Shown: positions 6,674-13,286 of the stretch, piece by piece
Position numbering within the stretch: the stretch's first letter is position 1
How the letters are laid out: every line of letters begins with the position of its first letter
Source: CAZNQW01 sp964575225
GTDB taxonomy: Bacteria; Chloroflexota; Anaerolineae; JAAYZQ01
Reading direction: 5' to 3'
Assembly (NCBI GenBank): GCA_964575225.1
Contig: CAZNQW010000028.1
Span: 1 to 25,039 of the forward strand
DNA: 25,039 bases
The notes under the pieces: model-generated
Seen by the model: only the letters and a program-made list of their open reading frames with translations
Databases searched by the model: none
Told to the model about the DNA's origin: nothing
Position numbers and translations under genes: made by a program

Positions 6674-8080
6674 TTAGCGCAACCTGAACTCGATCACCAC
6701 CAGTCCGACCTTGATCCGATCGCCGTTGCGCAGTCGATAGGCGCGGTGGGGCTGGAGCGAATAGCCGTTGACGGTCGTGCCGTTGCTGCTGCCCAGATCC
6801 GCGACGAAATAGCCCCCCTGCCCACAGGTAATGCGGGCATGGCGGCGCGACACATAGTCTCCATCGTCGTAAAACGTCATATCAAAGTCGGGCCTATAGC
6901 CCTCGGCCTCGCTGGCGCGCCCCAACTGCATGGGACTGCGGGCCACCGGCATCTCCCACACGGCCCGCACCGGTTCGACCACGCGCAGAATCGCGGGCCG
7001 GGCCGGCCCGAAGGAATGGCCGCAGCCCACGCAAAACCCCGCGCTGGCACGGTTGCTCCGCCCGCAGGCCGGGCAAGCCTTGGTTGGCGCCGGTTTCGGT
7101 GCCGGGACCGCCCTTGCGGGTTGGGGCACACGGGGCGGCGTTGGTTTCGCCGGCGGCGCCGAGTTCGCCGCATTCGCCGCTTGGACCGCCAACGGCGCCT
7201 TGGCTTGGACCGGGGCCGGGGGCCGGGCCGCCGCTACAGCGGGCGGTGTGTAAGGCATGGGCAGGGCCTCGATGATCGCCTGGCGCATCTCCAGGGCCGA
7301 TTGAAAACGCCGCTTGCGGTCGCGATTCATCGCTTTTTCAATCAGGGCCACGGTTTTCTTGGACAGAGCCGTCGTATAGTTCACCAGGGGCAGCGGCTCG
7401 GAGGGCAAAAAGGCCGGAGTCGGCGCCATGTTGGCCAACAGGTGATACATGGTCGCCCCCAGCGCGTACACATCCGAGCGGGCATCGGTCTGGCCCTTGC
7501 CCCACTGCTCGGGCGCGGCATAGTTCTCGGAGCCCATCGCCACCGTGTCGCGTTTTTTGCCGATCTTGTAGGTGCGGGCAATGCCAAAGTCGATCAGTTT
7601 GACCAGCCCCGTATGGGTGACCATAACGTTGCTGGGCTTCATATCGCGAAAGATAATGGGCGGCGTGCGTCGGTGGAGATAATCCAGCGCATCGCAGAGC
7701 TGAACCGCCCACTGGAGCACATCGGTTTCGAGCAGCGGCGCGTTGGTCGTCTCCAGGCGCTTTTCCAGCGACTCGCCAAAGATGAACTCCATCACCAAGC
7801 AGGCCCGCCCATGTTCCTCGAAAAAGTCGGCGATCTCTGGGATATTGGGATGGTCGAGTTCGCGCAGCAACTTGGCCTCGTGGGAAAAGAGATCCCGGGC
7901 CACAGCCTGCTCCGTCTTGTCCTGGGTTTGGGGGCGCAACTCCTTGAGCGCCCACAGCTTGCCGCTGCCCGGCGGCAGCTCTTCTACCTGGTACACCCAG
8001 GCCATGCCGCCGCCCCCTACCAGGCGGACAATGCGATAGCGTCCTTGGATTACGGCGCCAATTGCCAAAGGTTGACTCAT
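6674..8080 (-). CDS. Ser/Thr protein kinase with zinc ribbon and C-terminal FHA domain
   Basis: A 468-residue soluble kinase, first gene of the signalling cassette. The kinase domain covers about 14-272: glycine loop GGGGMAWVY 22-30, K46, alpha-C E68, catalytic loop FRDMKPSN (D146, K148, N151), DFG 164-166 and APEQ 189-192. The His of HRD is replaced by Phe. An Ala/Pro-rich linker (about 275-332) leads to a four-cysteine ribbon (C336, C339, C350, C353). A canonical FHA domain fills about 362-468, with LGR 386-388, SRRHA 411-415 and SSNGT 431-435. The kinase can thus both write phosphothreonine and bind it, allowing autophosphorylation-dependent docking. There is no membrane segment. The ATG at 8080 has a GAGGG motif about 11 bases upstream and a TACAAT promoter element just ahead of it. 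Confidence 0.95.
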   Translation of the reverse strand: MSQPLAIGAVIQGRYRIVRLVGGGGMAWVYQVEELPPGSGKLWALKELRPQTQDKTEQAVARDLFSHEAKLLRELDHPNIPEIADFFEEHGRACLVMEFIFGESLEKRLETTNAPLLETDVLQWAVQLCDALDYLHRRTPPIIFRDMKPSNVMVTHTGLVKLIDFGIARTYKIGKKRDTVAMGSENYAAPEQWGKGQTDARSDVYALGATMYHLLANMAPTPAFLPSEPLPLVNYTTALSKKTVALIEKAMNRDRKRRFQSALEMRQAIIEALPMPYTPPAVAAARPPAPVQAKAPLAVQAANAANSAPPAKPTPPRVPQPARAVPAPKPAPTKACPACGRSNRASAGFCVGCGHSFGPARPAILRVVEPVRAVWEMPVARSPMQLGRASEAEGYRPDFDMTFYDDGDYVSRRHARITCGQGGYFVADLGSSNGTTVNGYSLQPHRAYRLRNGDRIKVGLVVIEFRLR

Positions 8081-8106
8081 GCGTTCAGTTCCCTCAGTTC
8101 AGGACC

Positions 8107-8112
8107 ATTGTA
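8107..8112 (-). promoter_or_regulatory. Possible -10 promoter element before the signalling cassette
   Basis: TACAAT on the minus strand, 26 bases before the kinase-FHA start, matches the sigma-70 -10 consensus at five of six positions. The -35 region at a suitable distance (around CAGGCA) is poor. It lies in the 110-base gap between the PPK2 stop and the first cassette gene, so the cassette may have its own promoter as well as read-through from PPK2. Confidence 0.4.
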
Positions 8113-8190
8113 CCCCAACATGCCGTCCCGTGCCTGACGCCCGCCTGCCGTCCCCTTGACAACGGTCCGCCGACGGCCCACGCCCCAAAC

Positions 8191-8997
8191 TCAATCGGGA
8201 ATGACAATCTGCCCCGCATCGGGCAACGGCGGCGGAAAGCTCATATTGAGCTTTTCCAGCGTCTCGACAATGATCTCGGAAATGGCCAGATTGCGATACC
8301 ACTTGTGATCGGCGGGGATCACGTACCACGGCGCCCAGGACGCGCTGCACAGGCTGAGCGCATCCTCGTAGGCCCGCGTATAATCGTCCCAATAGTCCCG
8401 CTCTTTTACGTCCTTGATCGAAAACTTCCAGTTCTTCCTGGGATCGTCCAGCCGGGCCTGAAACCGTTCTTTTTGTTCCTCCTTGGAAATGTGGAGAAAG
8501 AACTTGAGGATCTGAGTCCCGTTTTCGGCCAAGAGCTTTTCGAAATGATTGATCTGCTCGTATCGCTTCTCCCAGACTTCTTGGGGGACCATCTCGTGGA
8601 CGCGGACGACGAGCACATCCTCATAGTGAGATCGGTTGAAAATGCCAATGTAGCCTTTGCGCGGCGTGGCCTTGTGCACGCGCCACAGGTAATCGTGGTC
8701 CAACTCCTCTTCGGTGGGCACCTTGAAACTCGTGACCTGGCAGCCCTGGGGATTGACCCCACCCATTACCTTTCGAATCGTGCCATCCTTCCCACCGGCA
8801 TCCAAGGCCTGCAGGACGATCAGCAGCGAATGCTTGCCTTCGGCCCACATCACTTCCTGCAAATCCTGAAGCCTCTTCATATTACGTTTGAGTTGGGATT
8901 TCGTTTCTGCCTTTTTCTGATAATCACCGGTATCGCCGGGATCATAGTCGGCCAGGTTGATGCGCGCGCCCGGGGGCACCAGAAACGGGTGTGTCAT
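8191..8997 (-). CDS. ppk2: Polyphosphate kinase 2 family, class III-like
   Basis: A 268-residue PPK2 protein, which transfers phosphate between inorganic polyphosphate and nucleotides (AMP/ADP to ATP in class III enzymes). The Walker A motif DAGGKDGT (66-73), the Walker B-like FNRSHYEDV (120-128) and the conserved blocks VPTEEELDHDYLWRVH, FLHISKEEQ and WYVIPADHKWYRN are all intact. The sequence resembles what I remember of the Meiothermus/Deinococcus-type class III enzymes, so activity on AMP as well as ADP is inferred. It is cytosolic and of normal length. A longer frame opens 24 codons upstream, but the ATG at 8997 has an AGGAGGTGG ribosome site right ahead and gives the usual family N-terminus. 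Its own promoter lies at 9041-9069. The same-strand kinase cassette begins 110 bases downstream. Confidence 0.95.
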   Translation of the reverse strand: MTHPFLVPPGARINLADYDPGDTGDYQKKAETKSQLKRNMKRLQDLQEVMWAEGKHSLLIVLQALDAGGKDGTIRKVMGGVNPQGCQVTSFKVPTEEELDHDYLWRVHKATPRKGYIGIFNRSHYEDVLVVRVHEMVPQEVWEKRYEQINHFEKLLAENGTQILKFFLHISKEEQKERFQARLDDPRKNWKFSIKDVKERDYWDDYTRAYEDALSLCSASWAPWYVIPADHKWYRNLAISEIIVETLEKLNMSFPPPLPDAGQIVIPD

Positions 8998-9001
8998 GAG
9001 T

Positions 9002-9010
9002 CCACCTCCT
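9002..9010 (-). promoter_or_regulatory. Strong ribosome binding site deciding the PPK2 start
   Basis: AGGAGGTGG on the minus strand lies 4 bases before the ATG at 8997, close to a full anti-Shine-Dalgarno match. It overrules the longer frame that opens at 9069, which would begin upstream of the predicted transcript start. Confidence 0.75.
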
Positions 9011-9040
9011 GAGTGGTTTGGCGCCTGGGCGCCTGGCACC

Positions 9041-9069
9041 ATTATACCCGCGATGGGAAATTCGTGCAA
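9041..9069 (-). promoter_or_regulatory. Sigma-70-type promoter for ppk2
   Basis: TTGCAC (9064-9069) and a perfect TATAAT (9041-9046) are separated by exactly 17 bases on the minus strand. The ppk2 ATG lies about 44 bases beyond the -10. The intervening leader contains a tandem GGCGCC repeat that could fold. The -35 element matches only its first half. Confidence 0.7.
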
Positions 9070-9160
9070 GATGCAAAGAAAACCCCCATAGAAGAACGAT
9101 CCATGGGAATGTGGCCGACGTCGCTATCCTTGAGAGAAAGTGTGGACTAAATGGGCGGGG

Positions 9161-10198
9161 TTACCCTACCCTGATGCGAATCGGCTTCTTCTTCATCGCT
9201 TTGAAGCCCTGCAAAACCGTGGACAACCAGGTTGTTCGACCGTTGCCATAATAGGGGGATTGGCTGAGCAGCACGTGTCTCACTAGCGGGCGAAAGGCCC
9301 GCACCAAGCCGCGCCGCCAGCCCAGCCGTTGGCGCAGGTCATTCACAAAGTCGTCCAACGTCCGACGTTGATAGGCCAGCAGTCGCCGGCTCTCCTCTGT
9401 ATCCAGCCAGTCGGTGCCAAAAGGTGCGGTGGCAAAGGCCGCCGCGGGCAGCATCCCCACGCCCAATCCATCCAAAAGGCGCCGGGCGATGTCACCATAA
9501 AGGAACTGGCACCGCGACCCGCCACCAATGTGCAGCACCTTGCCCCATATCTGCTCCGACGAGACGGCGTTGGCAAAGGCCAAGCCTACGTCGCGGGTGT
9601 GTACATACTCCATGCGAGTGTCCAAAGGGACATCAAACATGCCAAGATCGGGTTTCAGGGAGATGGGCATGCTGGCGGCCAATCGAAAAATCACCCAGGG
9701 CAACTCGGAGGTGCGAACCAACTGCTCGCACTCGATCTTGTGTTGAGCGTAATGGTCCATTGGCTGAACCGGATCGGTGACGATCCTGGGGGGCGGTACA
9801 TCACCTGTCGGGCCGTAGACGTGGCAGGAAGAGGCAAAGATCAGCTTGGGTAGAATCGGCTGGGCCTGCATGGCACGGATCAGGTTCTCAGTGCCGCCCA
9901 CGTTCACTTCACGCGCCCAGTCGGGGTGCTCCTCCGATTCAAAACCGGTAGCCGACAGCTTGGGGACGATGAACGCCAGATGGATCACCACCTCCTGGTC
10001 TTGCAGCGCCCGGTGAACGTCGTCCATACACCGGACATCGCCCCACACCACAGATGCAGTATTGGCCCAGGACCGCGCTGCCCGAAGGCTGGCCTTGGTC
10101 TTGACGTCAAAGCACCGAATCTCGTGGCCTTGGCGGCCCAACTCCTCCAGGGTACTTTGGCCCAGGTTGCCAAACGCGCCTGTGAGCAATACCTTCAT
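9161..10198 (-). CDS. NAD(P)-dependent epimerase/dehydratase (extended SDR)
   Basis: A 345-residue extended short-chain dehydrogenase/reductase-like protein. The nucleotide-binding motif TGAFGNLG (6-13), an acidic D31 after the second strand, the ASSCHVYG segment (122-129) and the catalytic Y150/K154 pair in HYAQHK are present. Family members epimerise, dehydrate or oxidise nucleotide sugars and related substrates; the substrate here cannot be told. The N-terminal fold is standard, whereas residues after about 290 are basic (ending MKKKPIRIRVG) and less family-like. The ATG at 10198 overlaps the TetR stop codon as ATGA, indicating translational coupling and joint control by that repressor. 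A 26-codon longer frame would run far into the TetR gene and is not favoured. Confidence 0.9.
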   Translation of the reverse strand: MKVLLTGAFGNLGQSTLEELGRQGHEIRCFDVKTKASLRAARSWANTASVVWGDVRCMDDVHRALQDQEVVIHLAFIVPKLSATGFESEEHPDWAREVNVGGTENLIRAMQAQPILPKLIFASSCHVYGPTGDVPPPRIVTDPVQPMDHYAQHKIECEQLVRTSELPWVIFRLAASMPISLKPDLGMFDVPLDTRMEYVHTRDVGLAFANAVSSEQIWGKVLHIGGGSRCQFLYGDIARRLLDGLGVGMLPAAAFATAPFGTDWLDTEESRRLLAYQRRTLDDFVNDLRQRLGWRRGLVRAFRPLVRHVLLSQSPYYGNGRTTWLSTVLQGFKAMKKKPIRIRVG

Positions 10199-10812
10199 GC
10201 CAACTCTCCATTCCGCTCTGGGGCTCTTGACCCCTTTATGAGCATCGCCATGCCCTCGCGAGCCACCTCGGCCCAATCGGCGCCAAAGGGATCCAACAAG
10301 CCCTGGGCCAACAAACCGATGGCAAAGGAGAGAAGAACCCGACTGGTGATCTCGGGATCGACCTCACCCAGAGAGCCCTCTTGAATGCCCTCCCGTACTA
10401 GATCTGCAAAGAACTGATCGTACTTGCGAAAGTGCCCAACCGTCGCCTGCCAGACCTCGGGGCTGCGCCCGGCATGGGCCAGGAACTCGAGAAAGATGGG
10501 CAGCCTGCCGCCCGCATCGCGAAACACCCCCCGGACCATGCCCGTCATGCCCATCAGATCCTCCGGCACGGTCTGCGGTCCCGAGCGCACAGCCTCTATC
10601 TGCGAATCGAGGCCTTCCAGCCACTGATCCAGCATCTCCAGGAACAGGGCTTGTTTGCTGGGAAAGTGATGATAGAAGCCGCCTTTGGTCACACCCGCCC
10701 GCTGGCAGATCTCTGCCACGCCGGTGGCGTCGTAGCCGTGGCGGGCAAAGGCTTCCACAGCCGCCTCGAGAATTCGGGTGCGCGTTTCTTCGCCTCTTGC
10801 CTGTGTGGCCAT
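10195..10812 (-). CDS. TetR/AcrR-family transcriptional regulator
   Basis: A 205-residue regulator with the typical TetR N-terminal helix-turn-helix: TRTRILEAAVEAFARHGYDA, then TGVAEICQRAGVTKGGFYHHFPSK. The remainder is the helical ligand-binding and dimer domain. These proteins usually repress until a small hydrophobic ligand binds. The ATG at 10812 has an AAGGGG site 7 bases upstream; a longer frame starting at 10860 would begin inside the promoter -10 region and is rejected. A palindromic operator lies between the promoter and the start, which points to autorepression. It is coupled to the downstream SDR gene by an ATGA overlap, and is divergent from an ABC exporter that it may also control. 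Confidence 0.94.
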   Translation of the reverse strand: MATQARGEETRTRILEAAVEAFARHGYDATGVAEICQRAGVTKGGFYHHFPSKQALFLEMLDQWLEGLDSQIEAVRSGPQTVPEDLMGMTGMVRGVFRDAGGRLPIFLEFLAHAGRSPEVWQATVGHFRKYDQFFADLVREGIQEGSLGEVDPEITSRVLLSFAIGLLAQGLLDPFGADWAEVAREGMAMLIKGSRAPERNGELA

Positions 10813-10833
10813 GACGATCCCCTTTCCGAAAAT

Positions 10834-10847
10834 ACCGACCAGTCGGT
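10834..10847. promoter_or_regulatory. Palindromic TetR-type operator
   Basis: ACCGAC-CA-GTCGGT is a perfect 6-bp inverted repeat with a 2-base centre. It lies 3 bases downstream of the TetR gene -10 element and about 21 bases before its ATG, covering the expected transcription start. Its size and symmetry are typical of TetR-family operators, so the encoded regulator is the likely ligand. Confidence 0.75.
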
Positions 10848-10850
10848 CTG

Positions 10851-10879
10851 ATTCTACCACAAGGCACCCTGGGTGTCAA
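10851..10879 (-). promoter_or_regulatory. Near-consensus promoter of the tetR-SDR operon
   Basis: On the minus strand TTGACA (10874-10879) is followed after exactly 17 bases by TAGAAT (10851-10856), which also carries an upstream TGG giving an extended -10. The adjoining operator would block RNA polymerase directly. Confidence 0.85.
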
Positions 10880-10913
10880 AAGCAACCTGGTCATCCACAA
10901 CACCCCCATCTAT

Positions 10914-10939
10914 GTGCCAAAGATTATGACCTTTGGCAC
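10914..10939. promoter_or_regulatory. 9-bp inverted repeat in the divergent TetR/ABC region
   Basis: GTGCCAAAG (10914-10922) and CTTTGGCAC (10931-10939) form a perfect inverted repeat with an 8-base spacer. It is unlike the ACCGAC/GTCGGT operator, so it may bind a different regulator, perhaps one acting on the exporter genes that start at 11035. No convincing plus-strand -35/-10 pair was found next to it. Confidence 0.5.
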
Positions 10940-11034
10940 TGGACCATGTGACCGTTGGCGTGCTATCCTGTTCATCAGACAGACAGGCATTGATGCGGCG
11001 ACCCATCCAGGGCCGCCCCCCGAGGAGGGAAACC

Positions 11035-11976
11035 ATGTCGGAACCGATTGTGATTGCTCAGGATCTACACAAAGCCTACGGCCCGGTCCAGGCCGTCAAC
11101 GGCGTCTCACTACAAATCGCCCGGGGAGAGGTCTTTGGCCTGCTGGGTCCGAACGGGGCCGGCAAAACCACGACCATCTCGATGCTCACGGCCCTGCTGT
11201 CGCCCGACAGCGGCCGCATCGTCATCGACGGGTTGGACCTCAAGAACCACACCAACGCCGTCAAAGCCAAGCTGGGCCTGGTGCCCCAGGACCTGGCCCT
11301 GTACCCCACCCTGTCGGCCCGCCAGAACCTCAGCTTTTTCGGTCGCATCTATGGCCTCCGAGGCAAAGAGCTCCAGAGCCGGATCGATGAGGTGCTGCAC
11401 ATGGTGGGGCTGACCGAGCGGGCGAATGCCACCATCGACACCTTTTCGGGCGGCATGAAACGCCGGATCAACATCGCCGCCGGACTATTGCACAAACCCG
11501 CGGTGCTGTTCTTGGACGAGCCCACCGTCGGGGTGGATCCCCAGAGCCGAAACGCCATTTTTGAAGGCGTCGAAGCCCTCAATGCCCAGGGGATGACGAT
11601 CCTCTACACCACCCACTATATGGAAGAAGCCCAGCGGCTTTGCCATCGGGTCGCCATCATCGACCAGGGCCAGATCGTGGCCCAGGATACCCCCGCAGCG
11701 CTGATCCGCAGCCTGGGCGGCGGCATCATCGTCGTCGGGTTGGAGGGCGCCGACATGGAACCGGTCGCCCAGCAGATCGCAGAGCTGCCCTCGGTCAAGA
11801 GCGCCACCCGCGATGACGCTCACGTAAAGATCGAGACCCACCGCCTGCAAGAGGCCCTGATGGGCACGCTGGACATCACCAACCGGCTGGAGGTGCGCCT
11901 CACCTCGATGGAGCTGCTCGAGCCCAATCTGGAGAGCGTGTTCCTGCACCTTACCGGCAAAAAGCTGCGCCAATAG
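11035..11976 (+). CDS. ABC transporter ATP-binding protein (ABC-2/DrrA type)
   Basis: A 313-residue ATPase of an ABC-2 exporter. The Walker A motif GPNGAGKT (38-45), Q-loop Q85, signature FSGGM (137-141), Walker B LFLDEP (158-163) and H-loop H194 are all present. A C-terminal extension of about 90 residues follows, as is usual in drug or lipid exporters of the DrrA/NodI kind. It should power the two permeases encoded directly downstream at the cytoplasmic membrane. The ATG at 11035 has a GAGGAGGG site 5 bases upstream; frames opening earlier lack one. A 12-base tandem duplication straddles the stop codon. The divergent TetR gene suggests inducible export, but the substrate cannot be told. Confidence 0.95.
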   Translation: MSEPIVIAQDLHKAYGPVQAVNGVSLQIARGEVFGLLGPNGAGKTTTISMLTALLSPDSGRIVIDGLDLKNHTNAVKAKLGLVPQDLALYPTLSARQNLSFFGRIYGLRGKELQSRIDEVLHMVGLTERANATIDTFSGGMKRRINIAAGLLHKPAVLFLDEPTVGVDPQSRNAIFEGVEALNAQGMTILYTTHYMEEAQRLCHRVAIIDQGQIVAQDTPAALIRSLGGGIIVVGLEGADMEPVAQQIAELPSVKSATRDDAHVKIETHRLQEALMGTLDITNRLEVRLTSMELLEPNLESVFLHLTGKKLRQ

Positions 11977-11995
11977 GCGCGCCAATAGGCGCGCC
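11967..11995 (+). repeat. 12-bp tandem duplication at the ATPase stop codon
   Basis: A 12-base unit (GCGCCAATAGGC) repeats 2.4 times over 29 bases with no mismatch. The first copy contains the TAG stop of the ATPase gene; the second gives another TAG in frame. It includes two GGCGCGCC palindromes. It looks like a replication-slippage event without effect on either reading frame. Confidence 0.85.
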
Positions 11996-12014
11996 TTGAA
12001 CAGGAGTAAAAGAG

Positions 12015-13256
12015 ATGAATGCCTTGAACGTCACCTGGAAAGATATCCAGATTCTCGTACGGGACCGAGGCCGCGTGTTCCTGCTCTTTGTGCTGCCGCT
12101 GGCCTTTATCCTGGCCTACAGCACCGCCTACGGCCTGGTGGGTCCCGAAATCAACCTGATCGAGTTGCCGGTCGTCAACCTCGACGGCGAGAGTCGCCCG
12201 GCCCAGGACCTGATCGACCGCCTGAACCAGGGTCGTGGACTGCTCATCAAACCCTACGATCAGCAGGAGGCCGACCAAGCCCTGACCGAGGGCAAAATCG
12301 AACGAGCCCTGATCATCCCTGCTGGTTTTGGCCAGCAAGTCGCCGAGGGCCGCAAGGTCACCTTGCTCCTGGTGAGTGGACAAAACGCCAACCGGGCCAA
12401 CAGCCGAACTGTGAAAACCATTATCGACGGAGCGGCCAAGGATCTATCGCTGGAACACCAACTTTTGGCCGGGTTCCGGCAAATGGGCGACATGATGCAG
12501 ACGTCGACCGAGGGGGCGCAGGCCTTTGAGGCAGACCGGATCGTCGCCCAGGCCGAGAGCCAATTCGAACGAGCCAGGACCTTGCCCCTGGTCTCAGTCG
12601 AGCCGCAGGTATCCGAAACCCTCCTGCGGGGTCGAGCCGAAATCAGCGCCATGGACGTAGCTGTGCCCGGATTCACCGTCCTCTTTGTCTTTCTGACAGC
12701 CGGGGCGACGGCGACCTCGATTTTTGTGGAGAAAAAGCTGGGGACCTTTCGGCGCCTCTTGTCCTCACCCATCGCCAAGAGCGAGTTGCTGGCCGGCAAG
12801 ATGGTGCCCAACCTGCTGACCGTGCTGCTGCAGATCGTCGTCATCTTTGCCGTCGGGCTGCTGGTGCTGCCATTGATGGGGTTGGAACGCATGTCATTAG
12901 GCCGCGATCCCGTCGCCCTAGTGGCTGTGTCGCTGCTGGTGGCCCTGTGCTCCACCAGCCTGGGGGTGCTCATCGCCGGCCTGGCCCGCACCGAAGGGCA
13001 GATTGGCGGCCTCGCCACCGTCACCCTGTGGGTCATGGGCGCCGTGGCCGGCGCCTTTATCCCCCAGTTCTTCTTGGGCGAGTTTCTGGGGACCGTGGGC
13101 AAGGCCGTGCCCCAATATTGGGCCATTCTGGCCTTTACCAATGTCATGGTGCGCGGCCAGAGCCTTTCCCAGGTGCTGCCCCAGCTCGGGGTTCTGGCGG
13201 CATTCACCACCGCTTTCTTTGCCATCGGTATCTGGCGCTTCGAGTTCGACGCCTAG
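12015..13256 (+). CDS. ABC-2 type transporter permease (first)
   Basis: A 413-residue integral membrane protein. One N-terminal membrane segment (about 20-40) is followed by a large soluble domain (about 42-212) and five further segments (about 215-238, 262-290, 298-325, 328-350, 388-408). The cytoplasmic loop motif EKKLGTFRRLLSSPI (239-253) is the typical ABC-2 coupling region contacting the ATPase. The topology is that of the ABC-2/YhgE-Pip-like half transporter. The ATG at 12015 has a CAGGAG site 8 bases upstream. It begins 38 bases after the ATPase and 30 bases before the second permease, so all three should be one transcript. It most likely pairs with the second permease as a heterodimer. 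Confidence 0.93.
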   Translation: MNALNVTWKDIQILVRDRGRVFLLFVLPLAFILAYSTAYGLVGPEINLIELPVVNLDGESRPAQDLIDRLNQGRGLLIKPYDQQEADQALTEGKIERALIIPAGFGQQVAEGRKVTLLLVSGQNANRANSRTVKTIIDGAAKDLSLEHQLLAGFRQMGDMMQTSTEGAQAFEADRIVAQAESQFERARTLPLVSVEPQVSETLLRGRAEISAMDVAVPGFTVLFVFLTAGATATSIFVEKKLGTFRRLLSSPIAKSELLAGKMVPNLLTVLLQIVVIFAVGLLVLPLMGLERMSLGRDPVALVAVSLLVALCSTSLGVLIAGLARTEGQIGGLATVTLWVMGAVAGAFIPQFFLGEFLGTVGKAVPQYWAILAFTNVMVRGQSLSQVLPQLGVLAAFTTAFFAIGIWRFEFDA

Positions 13257-13286
13257 ACCACAGGACGCTCGATAGGGAGGTACCCC

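Noticed and set aside
6464..8137. Plus-strand open frame antisense to the kinase-FHA gene
   Set aside because: No domain or credible start context; the minus-strand frame has complete kinase and FHA motifs.
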